64,000 nucleotides of DNA from Fen-178 sp963722575 (GTDB lineage Bacteria > Acidobacteriota > Terriglobia > Bryobacterales > Bryobacteraceae), in assembly GCA_963722575.1 (NCBI GenBank), contig CAVRNR010000005.1, positions 496,001 through 560,000 of the forward strand, given 5' to 3'. This document shows positions 56,495-64,000 of this stretch, piece by piece. The position numbers and the translations under genes are program-made. Under the pieces are notes generated by a model. It made no database searches. It was not told the origin of the DNA and worked only from the letters and a program-made list of their open reading frames with translations. The first letter of the stretch is position 1, and each line of letters begins with the position of its first letter.

Positions 56495-56845
56495 CTATCT
56501 CTTCGCCGGATACCCCGCCACCAGGACCGGAACCAACCGCTTCATCGCGATGCGCTCGGCCTGGCTGAGATTCGCCCTCTCGTTTTTTCCATAGACCGCC
56601 AGCAGGAATAACGGTAGTCGTTGGTTGTGGTAGTAGTAGATCACCCGCGCGCCGCCGCGTTTGCCTCGCCCGGCCAAAGCCCAGCGGATCTTCCTGACGC
56701 CGCCGGTCTCCGGAATAATTTCACCAGCCTCCGGGTTCGCGCCCACGAATACCACCAGTTCTTCGCGCTCCGAATCCGACATGAGCGGTTTCGCGTCCTT
56801 GAGGAACCGCGCGGTCTCCACCACCGTCATCGGGGCATCCGCCAT
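56495..56845 (-). CDS. higB: RelE/HigB-type toxin
   Basis: The 116-aa protein has the RelE fold pattern of the HigB-2 group: VVFVGANPEAGEIIPETGGVRKIRW, GKRGGARVIYYYH and LFLLAVYGKNERANLSQAE. Toxins of this type cut mRNA at the ribosome. Start ATG 56845; an operator-like palindrome lies 13 nt upstream. It forms an operon with higA. Confidence 0.88.
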   Translation of the reverse strand: MADAPMTVVETARFLKDAKPLMSDSEREELVVFVGANPEAGEIIPETGGVRKIRWALAGRGKRGGARVIYYYHNQRLPLFLLAVYGKNERANLSQAERIAMKRLVPVLVAGYPAKR

Positions 56846-56857
56846 GCACTTCTACTA

Positions 56858-56872
56858 TACGCAATCTGCGTA
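56858..56872 (-). promoter_or_regulatory. Candidate HigA operator
   Basis: Perfect palindrome TACGCA-ATC-TGCGTA, overlapping a TATAGT (-10-like) on the minus strand, 13 nt upstream of the higB start. It fits autorepression by the HTH antitoxin. Confidence 0.6.
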
Positions 56873-56901
56873 CTCAAAACAAGTTGGAAGGTCCCAGCCC
56901 C

Positions 56902-57870
56902 CTACTCCGCCGGCGCGTAGTATCCCAGCCGCCAATACGCGTGCAGCGGCGGCAGCCCCCGCGGTGGAATCACCTTGACTTGCACGTGGTGATACTTGCC
57001 GTCGCGCTGCTCGCTGGTGGGCGAGAAGCCCAGCACATACCGGTTGCGCAGCTCCACGCCGATCTTGGCGGCGATGTCCGGAAGCTCCGACGGGCTGGCC
57101 GGAAAGTGGCGGCCGCCGGTCTGCTCGGCGATGTCGTTCAAAAGCCCCGGCCCGGCCGCTTCCTCCGGCGTGCGCCCGCGCACGCTATCCCCCTCGAACA
57201 CTCCGATGGCATAAATCAGTGTGTCGCTCTCGCGCACCAGGTTCTTCACCTCGCCTTCGGTGTAGCGGCTGCTGTTGTCGCCGCCGTCGGAAATGATGAG
57301 CAGCGCCTTCTTGTTCTTCGTCGATTTCTTCATCTCGTGCAGCGCGAGGAAGATGGCGTCCAGCAGCGCGGTGCGTCCCTTGGATTGCGCGAACGTGAGC
57401 TGGTTCTGGATCTCCTCGACGTCCGGCGTCAGCGGCACCACCATCTTCGGCGTGTCGTTGAACTCCACCAGGAAAAACTCGTCTTCCGGATTGGCGGTCT
57501 TGAAGAACGCGGCCGCCGCCATGCGCGAGAGGCGCAGCTTGGGCCCCATGCTTCCGCTGATATCGAAGACCAAGCCGACGGCCACCGGTTCGTCGTCCAT
57601 GGCGAAGTGCGTGACGGTCTGCTCCACGTGGTCGTCGAAAACCTTGAAGTGCTCCTTCTCGAGGCCCGTTACCGGGCGGTTCAGCGGATCGCACACCGTG
57701 ACCGGAACCAGCACCAGGTTGGTATCGACGCGCAGATTGGCCGCCGGCCTCTTCTGCTCCGCCGTACCGGGTTTGGGACGAGGGTGGATCTCAACCTGCC
57801 CGTGGAAGGCGAGCGGCGCCAGCAAACCCAGCCCGAGCACCCACCCGAAAAGCCGCCACGAGCCTCTCAT
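56902..57870 (-). CDS. VWFA-related secreted protein (acidobacterial type)
   Basis: The 322-aa protein has a signal peptide (RLFGWVLGLGLLAPLAFHG), the segment VDTNLVLVPVTVCDPLNRPVTGLEKEHFKVFDD and a VWA domain with MIDAS (VFDISGSMGPK), Thr in GRTALLDAI and the strand LIISDGGDNSS. The DNLVLVPVTV/GL..EHF pattern is that of the Acidobacteria-specific VWFA-related family (TIGR03436 as I know it). It probably binds a metal-dependent ligand outside the cell. GAGGGACC precedes the ATG. Confidence 0.9.
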   Translation of the reverse strand: MRGSWRLFGWVLGLGLLAPLAFHGQVEIHPRPKPGTAEQKRPAANLRVDTNLVLVPVTVCDPLNRPVTGLEKEHFKVFDDHVEQTVTHFAMDDEPVAVGLVFDISGSMGPKLRLSRMAAAAFFKTANPEDEFFLVEFNDTPKMVVPLTPDVEEIQNQLTFAQSKGRTALLDAIFLALHEMKKSTKNKKALLIISDGGDNSSRYTEGEVKNLVRESDTLIYAIGVFEGDSVRGRTPEEAAGPGLLNDIAEQTGGRHFPASPSELPDIAAKIGVELRNRYVLGFSPTSEQRDGKYHHVQVKVIPPRGLPPLHAYWRLGYYAPAE

Positions 57871-57885
57871 GGTCCCTCGGTCTGT

Positions 57886-57898
57886 ATTGTATTACAAT
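57886..57898. promoter_or_regulatory. 13-nt palindrome in the VWA/comF divergent region
   Basis: ATTGTA-T-TACAAT is perfect and sits 15 nt upstream of the VWA start codon, in the only AT-rich patch between the two divergent genes. It can act as an operator or hold the -10 elements of both directions. Confidence 0.45.
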
Positions 57899-57984
57899 GG
57901 AACCTTAGCGGAGGTGGGTCTTCTCGAGTAGCAGTCGAGCCGCAGTCGCAAGCCACGGTACTTCTGTAGTCCGCGAAGCTTCCC

Positions 57985-58022
57985 ATGCCCTTTTTTCCCT
58001 CTTCTTCCCCGGCGATTGCCGT
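57985..58022 (+). other. Out-of-frame 5' part of comF with a T6 tract
   Basis: ATG at 57985 followed by CCC and TTTTTT (57991-57996). In the frame of the comF body this stretch reads SLFFPGDCRLCG, the usual ComF N-terminus, without any start codon upstream. With one more T the ATG would join it as MPFFSLFFPGDCRLC. Confidence 0.6.
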
Positions 58023-58715
58023 TTGTGTGGCCGGCCTCTGCCCGGAGCGGCCCGCGTCCCGGTCTGCCGCGAGTGTTTGAAGGCGCCCGAGCCGTTGAGC
58101 GCGGAATTCTTCTGCGTCACTTGCCGGACGCCATTTCAGAACGCCTTTCCGCTGGATGCCGATGGCCGCTGCGCTCTGTGCCGCTTCGGCCTGCGGGGCT
58201 TCGACGCGGCTTACTGCTTTGGCGCCTATGAAGGCGTGCTGCGCGAATTGATCCACCTTTACAAGTACGGGCGCGTCAAGACGCTGGCGCGCCCGCTCGG
58301 CGCGCTGCTGGCCGCCGCGCTGCCGCGCGAGGAGCGCTTCGATGCCGTGACGCCGGTCCCGCTCCACTGGCGCCGGCAGTGGCAACGGGGGTTCAACCAA
58401 TCGGAATTGCTGGCCCGCAGCATCGCGCGGCGCTGCGGCATTCCCGTCATCCATGCGCTGAAGCGCGTCCGGCCCACCGTCGCGCAAGCCGGCCTCAGCA
58501 ACACCGGCCGCCGCCAGAACGTTGCGGCCGCTTTCGGCCTCCGGCGCGCTCCTCGGGCTCGCACGGTCGAAAGCAAGCGCATCCTGCTCATCGACGACGT
58601 CATGACCACCGGTTCCACCGCGGCCGCATGTGCCCTGGCCCTCAAGCGCGCGGGCGCCGCCAAGGTCGCGCTCCTAACCGTGGCCCGCGTGGACCGCCGC
58701 ATGGGAGTATCCTGA
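58023..58715 (+). CDS. comF: ComF-family phosphoribosyltransferase-like protein
   Basis: From the TTG at 58023 the product is 230 aa. It has N-terminal zinc-ribbon cysteines (CGRPLPGAARVPVCREC, CVTCRTPF, CALC), the FGAYEGVLRELIHLYKYG segment, VPLHWRRQWQRGFNQSELLA and the PRPP loop ILLIDDVMTTGSTAAAC. ComF takes part in DNA uptake and related DNA processing. The first CxxC half (CRLC) is upstream of the TTG, so the real start is probably the ATG at 57985 after a one-base frame correction in the T6 tract. It overlaps the HNH gene by 1 nt. Confidence 0.85.
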   Translation: MCGRPLPGAARVPVCRECLKAPEPLSAEFFCVTCRTPFQNAFPLDADGRCALCRFGLRGFDAAYCFGAYEGVLRELIHLYKYGRVKTLARPLGALLAAALPREERFDAVTPVPLHWRRQWQRGFNQSELLARSIARRCGIPVIHALKRVRPTVAQAGLSNTGRRQNVAAAFGLRRAPRARTVESKRILLIDDVMTTGSTAAACALALKRAGAAKVALLTVARVDRRMGVS

Positions 58716-59239
58716 TGGCCGGCGATCGACTGCAAAGACCCGTGCTGGTGCTCAACGCCAGCTATGAGCCCATCAACATCTGCGGCGCCCGCCGCGCCCT
58801 GGTGCTGGTGCTGAAGGGCGTGGCGTCGGCCGAGGAGGAATCCCTGAGCGCGGTGCACTCGGCGCGGACGGCGATTCGTCTTCCGTCCGTCATCCGGCTG
58901 CTGGAATACCGGCGCATCCCCCACCAGACGCGGGCGCTCTCCCGCAAGAATATTCTGATGCGCGACCGCTACACCTGCCAGTATTGCCATCGCACGCTGC
59001 CCTCGGGCGAGCTGACCCTCGATCACGTAGTCCCGCGCTCGCGCGCCGGCGAATCGGCCTGGGAGAACCTGGTGGCCTGCTGCCACGTGTGCAACAACCG
59101 CAAAGGCAGCCGCACTCCCGAAGAAGCCGGCATGAGACTGCTGCGGCAACCGCGGCCCTTCAGCCTGCACACCAGCCGCCACCTGATCCGCATGTTGGGC
59201 AAGAGCGACGCCCAGTGGCGCAAGTACCTGTTCTACTGA
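58715..59239 (+). CDS. HNH endonuclease family protein
   Basis: The 174-aa protein begins DRLQRPVLVLNASYEPINI, then RRALVLVLKG, and has the HNH motif with zinc cysteines: CQYCHRTLPSGELTLDHVVPRS, ENLVACCHVCNNRKGSRTP. This is the widespread 'VLVLNASYEPI' HNH group often found in core genomes, with no confirmed role. It starts at TGATG overlapping comF, so both may be co-translated. Confidence 0.9.
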   Translation: MAGDRLQRPVLVLNASYEPINICGARRALVLVLKGVASAEEESLSAVHSARTAIRLPSVIRLLEYRRIPHQTRALSRKNILMRDRYTCQYCHRTLPSGELTLDHVVPRSRAGESAWENLVACCHVCNNRKGSRTPEEAGMRLLRQPRPFSLHTSRHLIRMLGKSDAQWRKYLFY

Positions 59240-59251
59240 GTCGTTGAAAGC

Positions 59252-59293
59252 CCAGGGCGCGCCAGACTTTTTTTCGAATCTGGCGCGCCCTGG
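59252..59293. terminator. Hairpin between convergent genes
   Basis: Perfect 15-nt arms CCAGGGCGCGCCAGA (59252-59266) and TCTGGCGCGCCCTGG (59279-59293) with a 12-nt loop containing T7. It lies between the HNH stop and the stop of the next gene on the opposite strand, so it can end transcription from both sides. The T-run is in the loop, not after the stem, so it is not a textbook terminator. Confidence 0.6.
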
Positions 59294-59311
59294 ACAACCC
59301 GAGGAAGGGGC

Positions 59312-59767
59312 TCAAGCCGCGATCGGAAACTCCGGCGTGTGTTCATGATCGCGAGCGATCTTCTCCCGAATCGCGATCAGGATCCAGCGGCGTCGTCCCT
59401 CGTCGGGCATCTCTTTGGTTTGCAGAGCGGAGTCGATTGCCGCCAGCGTATCTGTCGGAATCAGCACCACCACAGGCGCCAACATGCCATGGGCCGGCGG
59501 GCCTTGGGGGGCCGCACCCCCCTTGATGGTGTCGAAAGGGTTGGCATGCGACGGTGGGTTCAACTGGTTCATCATGAACCCGCCGACGGCGCCAACGATG
59601 AGCGCGATGACCCCCATGGAAATAGAAGGTTCACCAATCGTCACCAGGACTCCTGCTTGGAGTATCACGATCCCAAGCAACATGGCGATGTCGGCCAGAT
59701 CTTCGCTGCTGGCCAGGTTGGCGATTGCGGAATTGATGGATTGAAGTTTGCGTGCCAGCTTTTCCAT
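59312..59767 (-). CDS. Hypothetical membrane protein
   Basis: The 151-aa protein has two hydrophobic segments (DIAMLLGIVILQAGVLVTIG and MGVIALIVGAVGGFMM) and a soluble C-terminal part (VVVLIPTDTLAAIDSALQT). No family is recognised. A ribosome site-like AAGGGTAAG is found before the ATG. Codon use is less GC-rich than in the respiratory genes by eye. Confidence 0.55.
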   Translation of the reverse strand: MEKLARKLQSINSAIANLASSEDLADIAMLLGIVILQAGVLVTIGEPSISMGVIALIVGAVGGFMMNQLNPPSHANPFDTIKGGAAPQGPPAHGMLAPVVVLIPTDTLAAIDSALQTKEMPDEGRRRWILIAIREKIARDHEHTPEFPIAA

Positions 59768-59945
59768 TTTCTTACCCTTGTCTTTCTTACCCTTTTGTCT
59801 GTGCCATTTAATCCATCGGCCTCTCCGCTTTCATGCGATAATGATTTAGCGGCAGAGAGCCGCCTGGAACTAGGCTTGGCCAAAGTCAACCCCGGTCTTG
59901 GCGTTCCTTCGAAGCGCGCCAGGGCCGGGGCAGTTCCATTCCCCC

Positions 59946-60320
59946 TTATGCTGCCTCGCCTTCCCGTGAGTGGCGCGAGGCCGTCTTCCGTTGCTTAACC
60001 TTCTTCCGAAGGAATGTCCATGTGGCCCGATACGACCTACCAATCCGATCGAGCCGCTCTACCATGCGATTGATGTCTGCTTCCACAATGGGCAGCAGCG
60101 CCGGGTTTTCCTGCACCGAGCTCAGAACCAGATGTGCGTCGCAAATCGAGCTGACGTCCCAGTCGCCACTACCGGCCTGCCGGTAGATTTCTATGGCCAT
60201 CTGGTATGCCCAGTCGTCTTCGGCCGAACTTCGGATCAAGCTCTGGAAATCCCGTACGCGTTCATCCTCGTCCGTTGAGAGTCCTTGAATGATCTGCCGA
60301 GCGAGTTCCGACTGCGTCAT
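59946..60320 (-). CDS. Hypothetical protein
   Basis: The 124-aa soluble protein (TQSELARQIIQGLSTDEDER...) is mostly helical with a basic C-terminus (FLRKKVKQRKTASRH). AAGGAGG stands 6 nt before the ATG (GGAGGCATGG in reverse). No family is recognised. It is divergent from the GAF-domain gene and shares its AT-rich control region. Confidence 0.6.
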   Translation of the reverse strand: MTQSELARQIIQGLSTDEDERVRDFQSLIRSSAEDDWAYQMAIEIYRQAGSGDWDVSSICDAHLVLSSVQENPALLPIVEADINRMVERLDRIGRSYRATWTFLRKKVKQRKTASRHSREGEAA

Positions 60321-60389
60321 TCCATGCCTCCTTTTGCAGGCTACGCATCAGAATTGTACACCTGAGACGCTGCTGTAGTCAAGAATATT

Positions 60390-60475
60390 CTAGTATCATT
60401 TGTGGACAAAGACAGTCTTGATACTAGTATGATACTTATTGCATACAGTCTAAACTTTCAGTTTATATCTGATAC
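60390..60475. promoter_or_regulatory. Four GTATCA/TGATAC half-sites upstream of the GAF-domain gene
   Basis: GTATCA at 60393-60398 and TGATAC at 60419-60424, 60430-60435 and 60470-60475. The first two are part of the 9-bp inverted repeat CTAGTATCA/TGATACTAG, and AGTAT-G-ATACT (60426-60436) is a palindrome by itself. The region is AT-rich in a GC-rich genome, so it is probably an operator and promoter region for one or both divergent genes. Confidence 0.55.
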
Positions 60476-60566
60476 ACAAGTCGTTGTTCAGCTTGACTTG
60501 AGACACAAAACGTGCAATAAACATGGGAGAACCAAGGAAACCCTGTCCGAAAGGCGGAAAAACGAC

Positions 60567-61952
60567 ATGTCCGAGATCGAAACGGGCCACCCAGAGGGTG
60601 GCGAGAGCAACATTGGCCACAAGCAGGAGGCGGATACCCCCATTCATGAACGGGTCGAGGCCTGCCTGAACGGATTGAACAAGTTGTTTGCGCCGCCCTT
60701 CAATGAGGAAGTGGGCGATGATTTGGTCTCCGCCATTCGGGATCAGGCTCGATGTGAGGCAGTCTCAATCTTCCTCTCGAAACAGGATCCCCGTCGCCTC
60801 GATTGTCTCGCTGGCACTGGGTACGACGACTCCTATAGCGGTCTGAAGTGCTACCTCAGCGACGACAAACAGTACTTGACTGCCTACGTCTTCAAGAATC
60901 GGCGCCCGGTTTCGGGAACATACGCCGAAATTGCGCAGGATTTGAAGGACTACCTGCCCTCTGTTGTCGAGCACGCGGAATTTCATCTCAAAAAAGGCCC
61001 CGCCAGAAACATTATCGCCATGCCGATCATGAGTGGCGCTGGGCGGTGCTATGGTGTCTTGAATCTCGAAAACAAGGAAGAAGAGCTCGCCGAAAATGGC
61101 AGATTCAGGGATGCGGATTTCAGTTTTGCCTCCGTGGTTGCGAACTTGCTAGGTGTTGCTTTTCAGCAGCGCCTCTACGGCAAACTGGTCATAGACCCAC
61201 CATACGAACCCCGACAGAAGTCGCCGTTCTCGACCCAATTAGAGGCAATCGCACAAATGTTGAAATTGCACGTGCGCGCGGAGTGCGTCTCCATATTCGT
61301 TCGAAAAAAAGACGCTCAGGGGAAGTGGATCCTGGCATACGAAGCAGGGGTTGGGTATATCCAAGGCTACGACCTGGTTTACCAATGGGACGACAAAACG
61401 TCCTTTACGGTGCATGTTGCGCATGGGAACGAACCGCTCCGGTATACCGATGCGGAGCTGGTAACGAAAAAGAACAGAGATCCGGCATTCCCGTTTACCA
61501 ATCAATGCATCAAGTGGACTCATTCGGGAACGTTTCGGAACATTCTGGCAATCCCAATCTTCGAAGACGACGAGCCGCTCGGTGTTCTAAAGCTCGAAAA
61601 CAAACTACCCGAGGGCGAGACCTTCAATGCCTCCGATGCCAGCTTTTGTAACACCTTCGTGCAAGGGCCGATCCTCGCTTTGCTGAGGAAGAATGGGCCG
61701 ATGGCCCATGCGCAGACTACCACCAAGGGGTATCGCCTGCTTCTCGATCTGCTGAAAGGGCCGGCGCCCGCGCCTGGCGCCAAAGACAGGGGCCTTATCG
61801 AGAAAGTCCGTAAGGCACAAAAGCAGCATCCCAACGACATCACTGGGAACGATTGTGCCGCGTACCTTGGAATCGCCAGGGCGACCTACTATCGGGAAAT
61901 CCGTCCCCCCGCAATGGCTCCAGGCGGGTCTGGCGGCCCTCCCTCGGCGTGA
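60567..61952 (+). CDS. Tandem GAF-domain protein with C-terminal HTH-like segment
   Basis: The 461-aa protein has two GAF domains (about residues 40-200, with ARCEAVSIFLSKQDPRRLDCLAGTG and NIIAMPIMSGAGRCYGVLNLENK; and about 225-385, with VRAECVSIFVRKKDAQGKW and NILAIPIFEDDEPLGVLKLENK). A C-terminal stretch (NDITGNDCAAYLGIARATYYREI) looks like a helix-turn-helix. No kinase or cyclase domain is present, so it may be a ligand-controlled regulator. The ATG at 60567 has AAGGCGG upstream; the frame is open to 60402 but runs through the operator region. Confidence 0.72.
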   Translation: MSEIETGHPEGGESNIGHKQEADTPIHERVEACLNGLNKLFAPPFNEEVGDDLVSAIRDQARCEAVSIFLSKQDPRRLDCLAGTGYDDSYSGLKCYLSDDKQYLTAYVFKNRRPVSGTYAEIAQDLKDYLPSVVEHAEFHLKKGPARNIIAMPIMSGAGRCYGVLNLENKEEELAENGRFRDADFSFASVVANLLGVAFQQRLYGKLVIDPPYEPRQKSPFSTQLEAIAQMLKLHVRAECVSIFVRKKDAQGKWILAYEAGVGYIQGYDLVYQWDDKTSFTVHVAHGNEPLRYTDAELVTKKNRDPAFPFTNQCIKWTHSGTFRNILAIPIFEDDEPLGVLKLENKLPEGETFNASDASFCNTFVQGPILALLRKNGPMAHAQTTTKGYRLLLDLLKGPAPAPGAKDRGLIEKVRKAQKQHPNDITGNDCAAYLGIARATYYREIRPPAMAPGGSGGPPSA

Positions 61953-61962
61953 GTCGATTGCG

Positions 61963-63504
61963 CTACCGAAGCGCGGCGGTTCCCGGCGCTACCAGCGGGT
62001 TCGGCAGATGCCGCTCGCTGTAATAGCCCGGATGCACGCGCTCCACAATCTGCGCCACCGAGCGGTCCAGCACGCGGAAATACGGTTGGGGGTTGAGACC
62101 AATCCAGAAGGCCCACACCAATAGCGGCGCGAAGACCGCGATTTCACGCCAGCTCAGGTCTTTCAGCCCCCGGTTCTTCTCCTTCAACTCCCCCAGCATG
62201 GTCCGCTGGAACAGCCATATCAGGTAGGCCGCGCCCAGCGCGATCCCCACCACCACCCAGAATGCCCAGTTGAGCGAAACCTGGTAGACGCCGCCCAGGA
62301 TGGTGATTTCGCCGATGAACCCGTTCAACGGCGGCATCCCCATCGAACTGAGCGCCGCCAGGCCGAAGACCACCGTGAATATCGGCATCACCTTCAGCAG
62401 CCCACCGTACTCCGCGATCTCGCGCGTGTGCCGGCGCTCGTAGACAATGCCCACGATCAGGAAGAGCATGCCCGTGGAGATGCCGTGGTTGATCTGCTGA
62501 ATGATGGAGCCCGAAATTCCGGCGGGGTTGAGCGCGAAAATCCCCAGCGTGCAGAAGCCCAGGTGGCTCACCGACGAGTACGCCACCAGCTTCTTCCAAT
62601 CCTTCTGCATGAGACAGGCCAGCGCGCCGTAGACGATTCCGATAATGGAAAGCACCGCCATCACGGTGACGATGGTGTGGTCCTTGGCGGCGTCGGGCAG
62701 CAGCGGCACCGAGAAGCGCAGGAAACCGTACGTCCCCATTTTCAGCAGGACGCTGGCCAGGATCACCGACCCCGCGGTGGGCGCCTCCACGTGCGCATCC
62801 GGCAGCCAGGTGTGGAACGGGAACATCGGCACCTTCACCGCGAAGCCCACGAAGAAGGCCCAGAAGACCCACCATTGCACGCCGGTGGAGAACTGGGTGC
62901 GCATCAGGTCCACGATATCGAAGCTGTACACCTGGAACTGCATGTAGTGTTGGAAGTACAGCGTCAGGATGCCCAGAAACATCAGCACCGAGCCGATGAG
63001 CGTATAAATGATGAACTTGATGGCCGCATAACCTCTGCGCGGCCCGCCCCAGATGGCGATGATGAAGTACATCGGCACCAGCACGGTTTCCCAGAAGATG
63101 AAGAACAGCAGGAAATCGAGGGCCATGAACACGCCCAGCATCGCGGTCTGAAGCAGCAGGAAGAAGCAGTAGTATTCCTTAAGCCGGTCGGTGATGGCGT
63201 TCCAGCTTGCGAGGATGGCGATGAAGCCCAGCAGCGTGGTGAGCATCACCAGCAGCAATCCCAGCCCGTCGATGCCGATGTGATAGGTGGCGCCCAGGGT
63301 GGGAATCCACGGCGCCTTCTCGACGAACTGAAAGTCTTTCGTGCGGTCGAAGTTGAAGACCAGCGGGAGCGAAACCAGGAAGCCCACGAAAGCGGCCGCG
63401 TTGGCAAACCACTTGATGGCGCGCGCATTCGACGAGGGAATGAACAGCAGCAGCAACAAGCCAACCAGGGGCGTGAACAGGACAATCGAGAGGATGTGCT
63501 CCAT
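61963..63504 (-). CDS. nuoM: NADH-quinone oxidoreductase subunit M
   Basis: The 513-aa antiporter-like subunit of complex I has 14 predicted helices. Landmarks are IGIDGLGLLLVMLTTLLGF, the conserved glutamate in FIFWETVLVPMYFII, the AVKVPMFPFHTWLPDAHVEAPTAGSVILA segment and KKLVAYSSVSHLGFC. It pumps protons. Neither nuoL nor nuoN is adjacent: upstream is a divergent esterase-like gene, downstream the convergent GAF gene (10 nt away). So it is either a separate copy or complex I genes are scattered. Confidence 0.94.
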   Translation of the reverse strand: MEHILSIVLFTPLVGLLLLLFIPSSNARAIKWFANAAAFVGFLVSLPLVFNFDRTKDFQFVEKAPWIPTLGATYHIGIDGLGLLLVMLTTLLGFIAILASWNAITDRLKEYYCFFLLLQTAMLGVFMALDFLLFFIFWETVLVPMYFIIAIWGGPRRGYAAIKFIIYTLIGSVLMFLGILTLYFQHYMQFQVYSFDIVDLMRTQFSTGVQWWVFWAFFVGFAVKVPMFPFHTWLPDAHVEAPTAGSVILASVLLKMGTYGFLRFSVPLLPDAAKDHTIVTVMAVLSIIGIVYGALACLMQKDWKKLVAYSSVSHLGFCTLGIFALNPAGISGSIIQQINHGISTGMLFLIVGIVYERRHTREIAEYGGLLKVMPIFTVVFGLAALSSMGMPPLNGFIGEITILGGVYQVSLNWAFWVVVGIALGAAYLIWLFQRTMLGELKEKNRGLKDLSWREIAVFAPLLVWAFWIGLNPQPYFRVLDRSVAQIVERVHPGYYSERHLPNPLVAPGTAALR

Positions 63505-63590
63505 AGACGGCTACAGAATAGTTTTTCATGTTAACACCCCTACGCAATTCGGTGGCTGGCTGCGAAACTCCCGCAGTATGGGGGGGTTCG

Positions 63591-63618
63591 TTGCCTGTCA
63601 CCGAATGGCGGCTATACT
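63591..63618 (+). promoter_or_regulatory. Promoter of the esterase-like gene
   Basis: TTGCCT (63591-63596) and TATACT (63613-63618) spaced by 16 nt, followed by GGAAGGAG (63626-63633) and a GTG start at 63641. All elements are in normal spacing. Confidence 0.6.
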
Positions 63619-63640
63619 CGAATTCGGAAGGAGTCGGTCC

Positions 63641-64000
63641 GTGAGCAGTCCTGTTCGACGTTCTGCTTTCCTGTTGGCCTCGATGGCCGCTGTTGCATTT
63701 GCCCAACTCTCAGGCGGAGAGCGGCCGGAGCCCCTCATTTCCCCCGATATCGGCCCCGATCACCAGGTCACTTTCCGGATCAGGGCGGCGAAGGCTTCCG
63801 AGGTTTTGGTTTCGGCCAGCATTGGGACGCTGAACCCCAAGCCCGCGGGCGCGGCCAAAGATCAACCCGGCATGTGGAGCGTGCCCATGCACAAGGACCC
63901 GACCGGCCTTTGGACGGTCACCATCGGTCCCCTCGAACCGGACGTTTACCGTTACGTGTTCTTCGTGGACGGAGTTCGCGGCATCGACCAATCCAATCCC
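63641..64000 (+). CDS. Secreted esterase-like protein, 5' part (runs off the window)
   Basis: At least 120 codons open to the end of the window. GTG start with GGAAGGAG 7 nt upstream. Signal peptide: RSAFLLASMAAVAFA, then QLSGGERPEPLISPDIGPDHQVTF. The rest is an early Ig-like/E-set domain (RIRAAKASEVLVSASIG, LWTVTIGPLEPDVYRYVFF, VDGVRGIDQSNP), which is the N-terminal domain found before alpha/beta hydrolase domains of enterochelin-esterase-like and feruloyl-esterase-like proteins. The catalytic part is outside the window. Confidence 0.75.
   Translation, partial: MSSPVRRSAFLLASMAAVAFAQLSGGERPEPLISPDIGPDHQVTFRIRAAKASEVLVSASIGTLNPKPAGAAKDQPGMWSVPMHKDPTGLWTVTIGPLEPDVYRYVFFVDGVRGIDQSNP

Overview
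The window comes from a GC-rich bacterium, most likely an acidobacterium of the Solibacter/Bryobacter group. The evidence is a VWFA-related secreted protein of the type common in Acidobacteria, a giant surface protein carrying the Solibacter-type C-terminal-like domain (the family I know as TIGR03437), a complete alternative complex III plus caa3-type oxidase operon, and repeated small palindromic elements. Taxonomy is inferred from gene content only; there is no rRNA gene or tRNA in the window.

Layout. 1-5173 (+): end of a PH-like protein, then a tight five-gene set: CPA-type cation/proton antiporter, two DUF190 (PII-like) proteins, a P-loop ATPase and a bacterial dynamin-like GTPase. 5230-17360 (-): one long respiratory operon, ActA-B-C-D-E-F, a small membrane protein, SCO1/SenC, CoxB-A-C-D. 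17435-24525 (+): two small secreted proteins, the glycine cleavage set gcvT-H-PA-PB and a GT39-like membrane glycosyltransferase. 24523-35918 (+): a cluster of secreted proteins with a structured leader, a TIGR03437 surface protein, a protein of about 20 WD40 repeats and two related DUF3298-like genes, one truncated. 35997-42436: YggX, SRP RNA, dnaX-ebfC-recR, mtaB, a coiled-coil protein with a duplicated 3' fragment, a methyltransferase. 42700-45100: an IS91-like element (tyrosine recombinase plus HUH transposase). 45186-51993: OmpA-like protein, then ccsA-hemA-hemC-cobA/hemD and uridine kinase. 51990-56872: a defence-like islet with an AAA ATPase, an RloC-like ATPase, HicB and HigBA. 56902-64000: VWA protein, ComF, HNH nuclease, two unknown proteins, a dual-GAF protein with a repeat-rich promoter, a stand-alone nuoM and the start of an esterase-like gene.

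The most unusual signal is a palindromic element that starts with ATGGGCAAGCTAAAGC. Four copies lie exactly over the 5' coding ends of four unrelated genes (actC, actE, a CAP protein, hemC), always read in the same frame as (M)GKLKHAPP, and when both arms are present also as GGACFSLP. It seems to donate start codons and N-termini. A second palindrome of 81 nt (27 codons) sits in frame inside the GT39-like gene. Other points worth attention are the antiporter/PII-like/ATPase/dynamin operon, a possible RloC-type anticodon nuclease, a T6 tract that puts comF out of frame with its best ATG, and four TGATAC half-sites upstream of the GAF gene.
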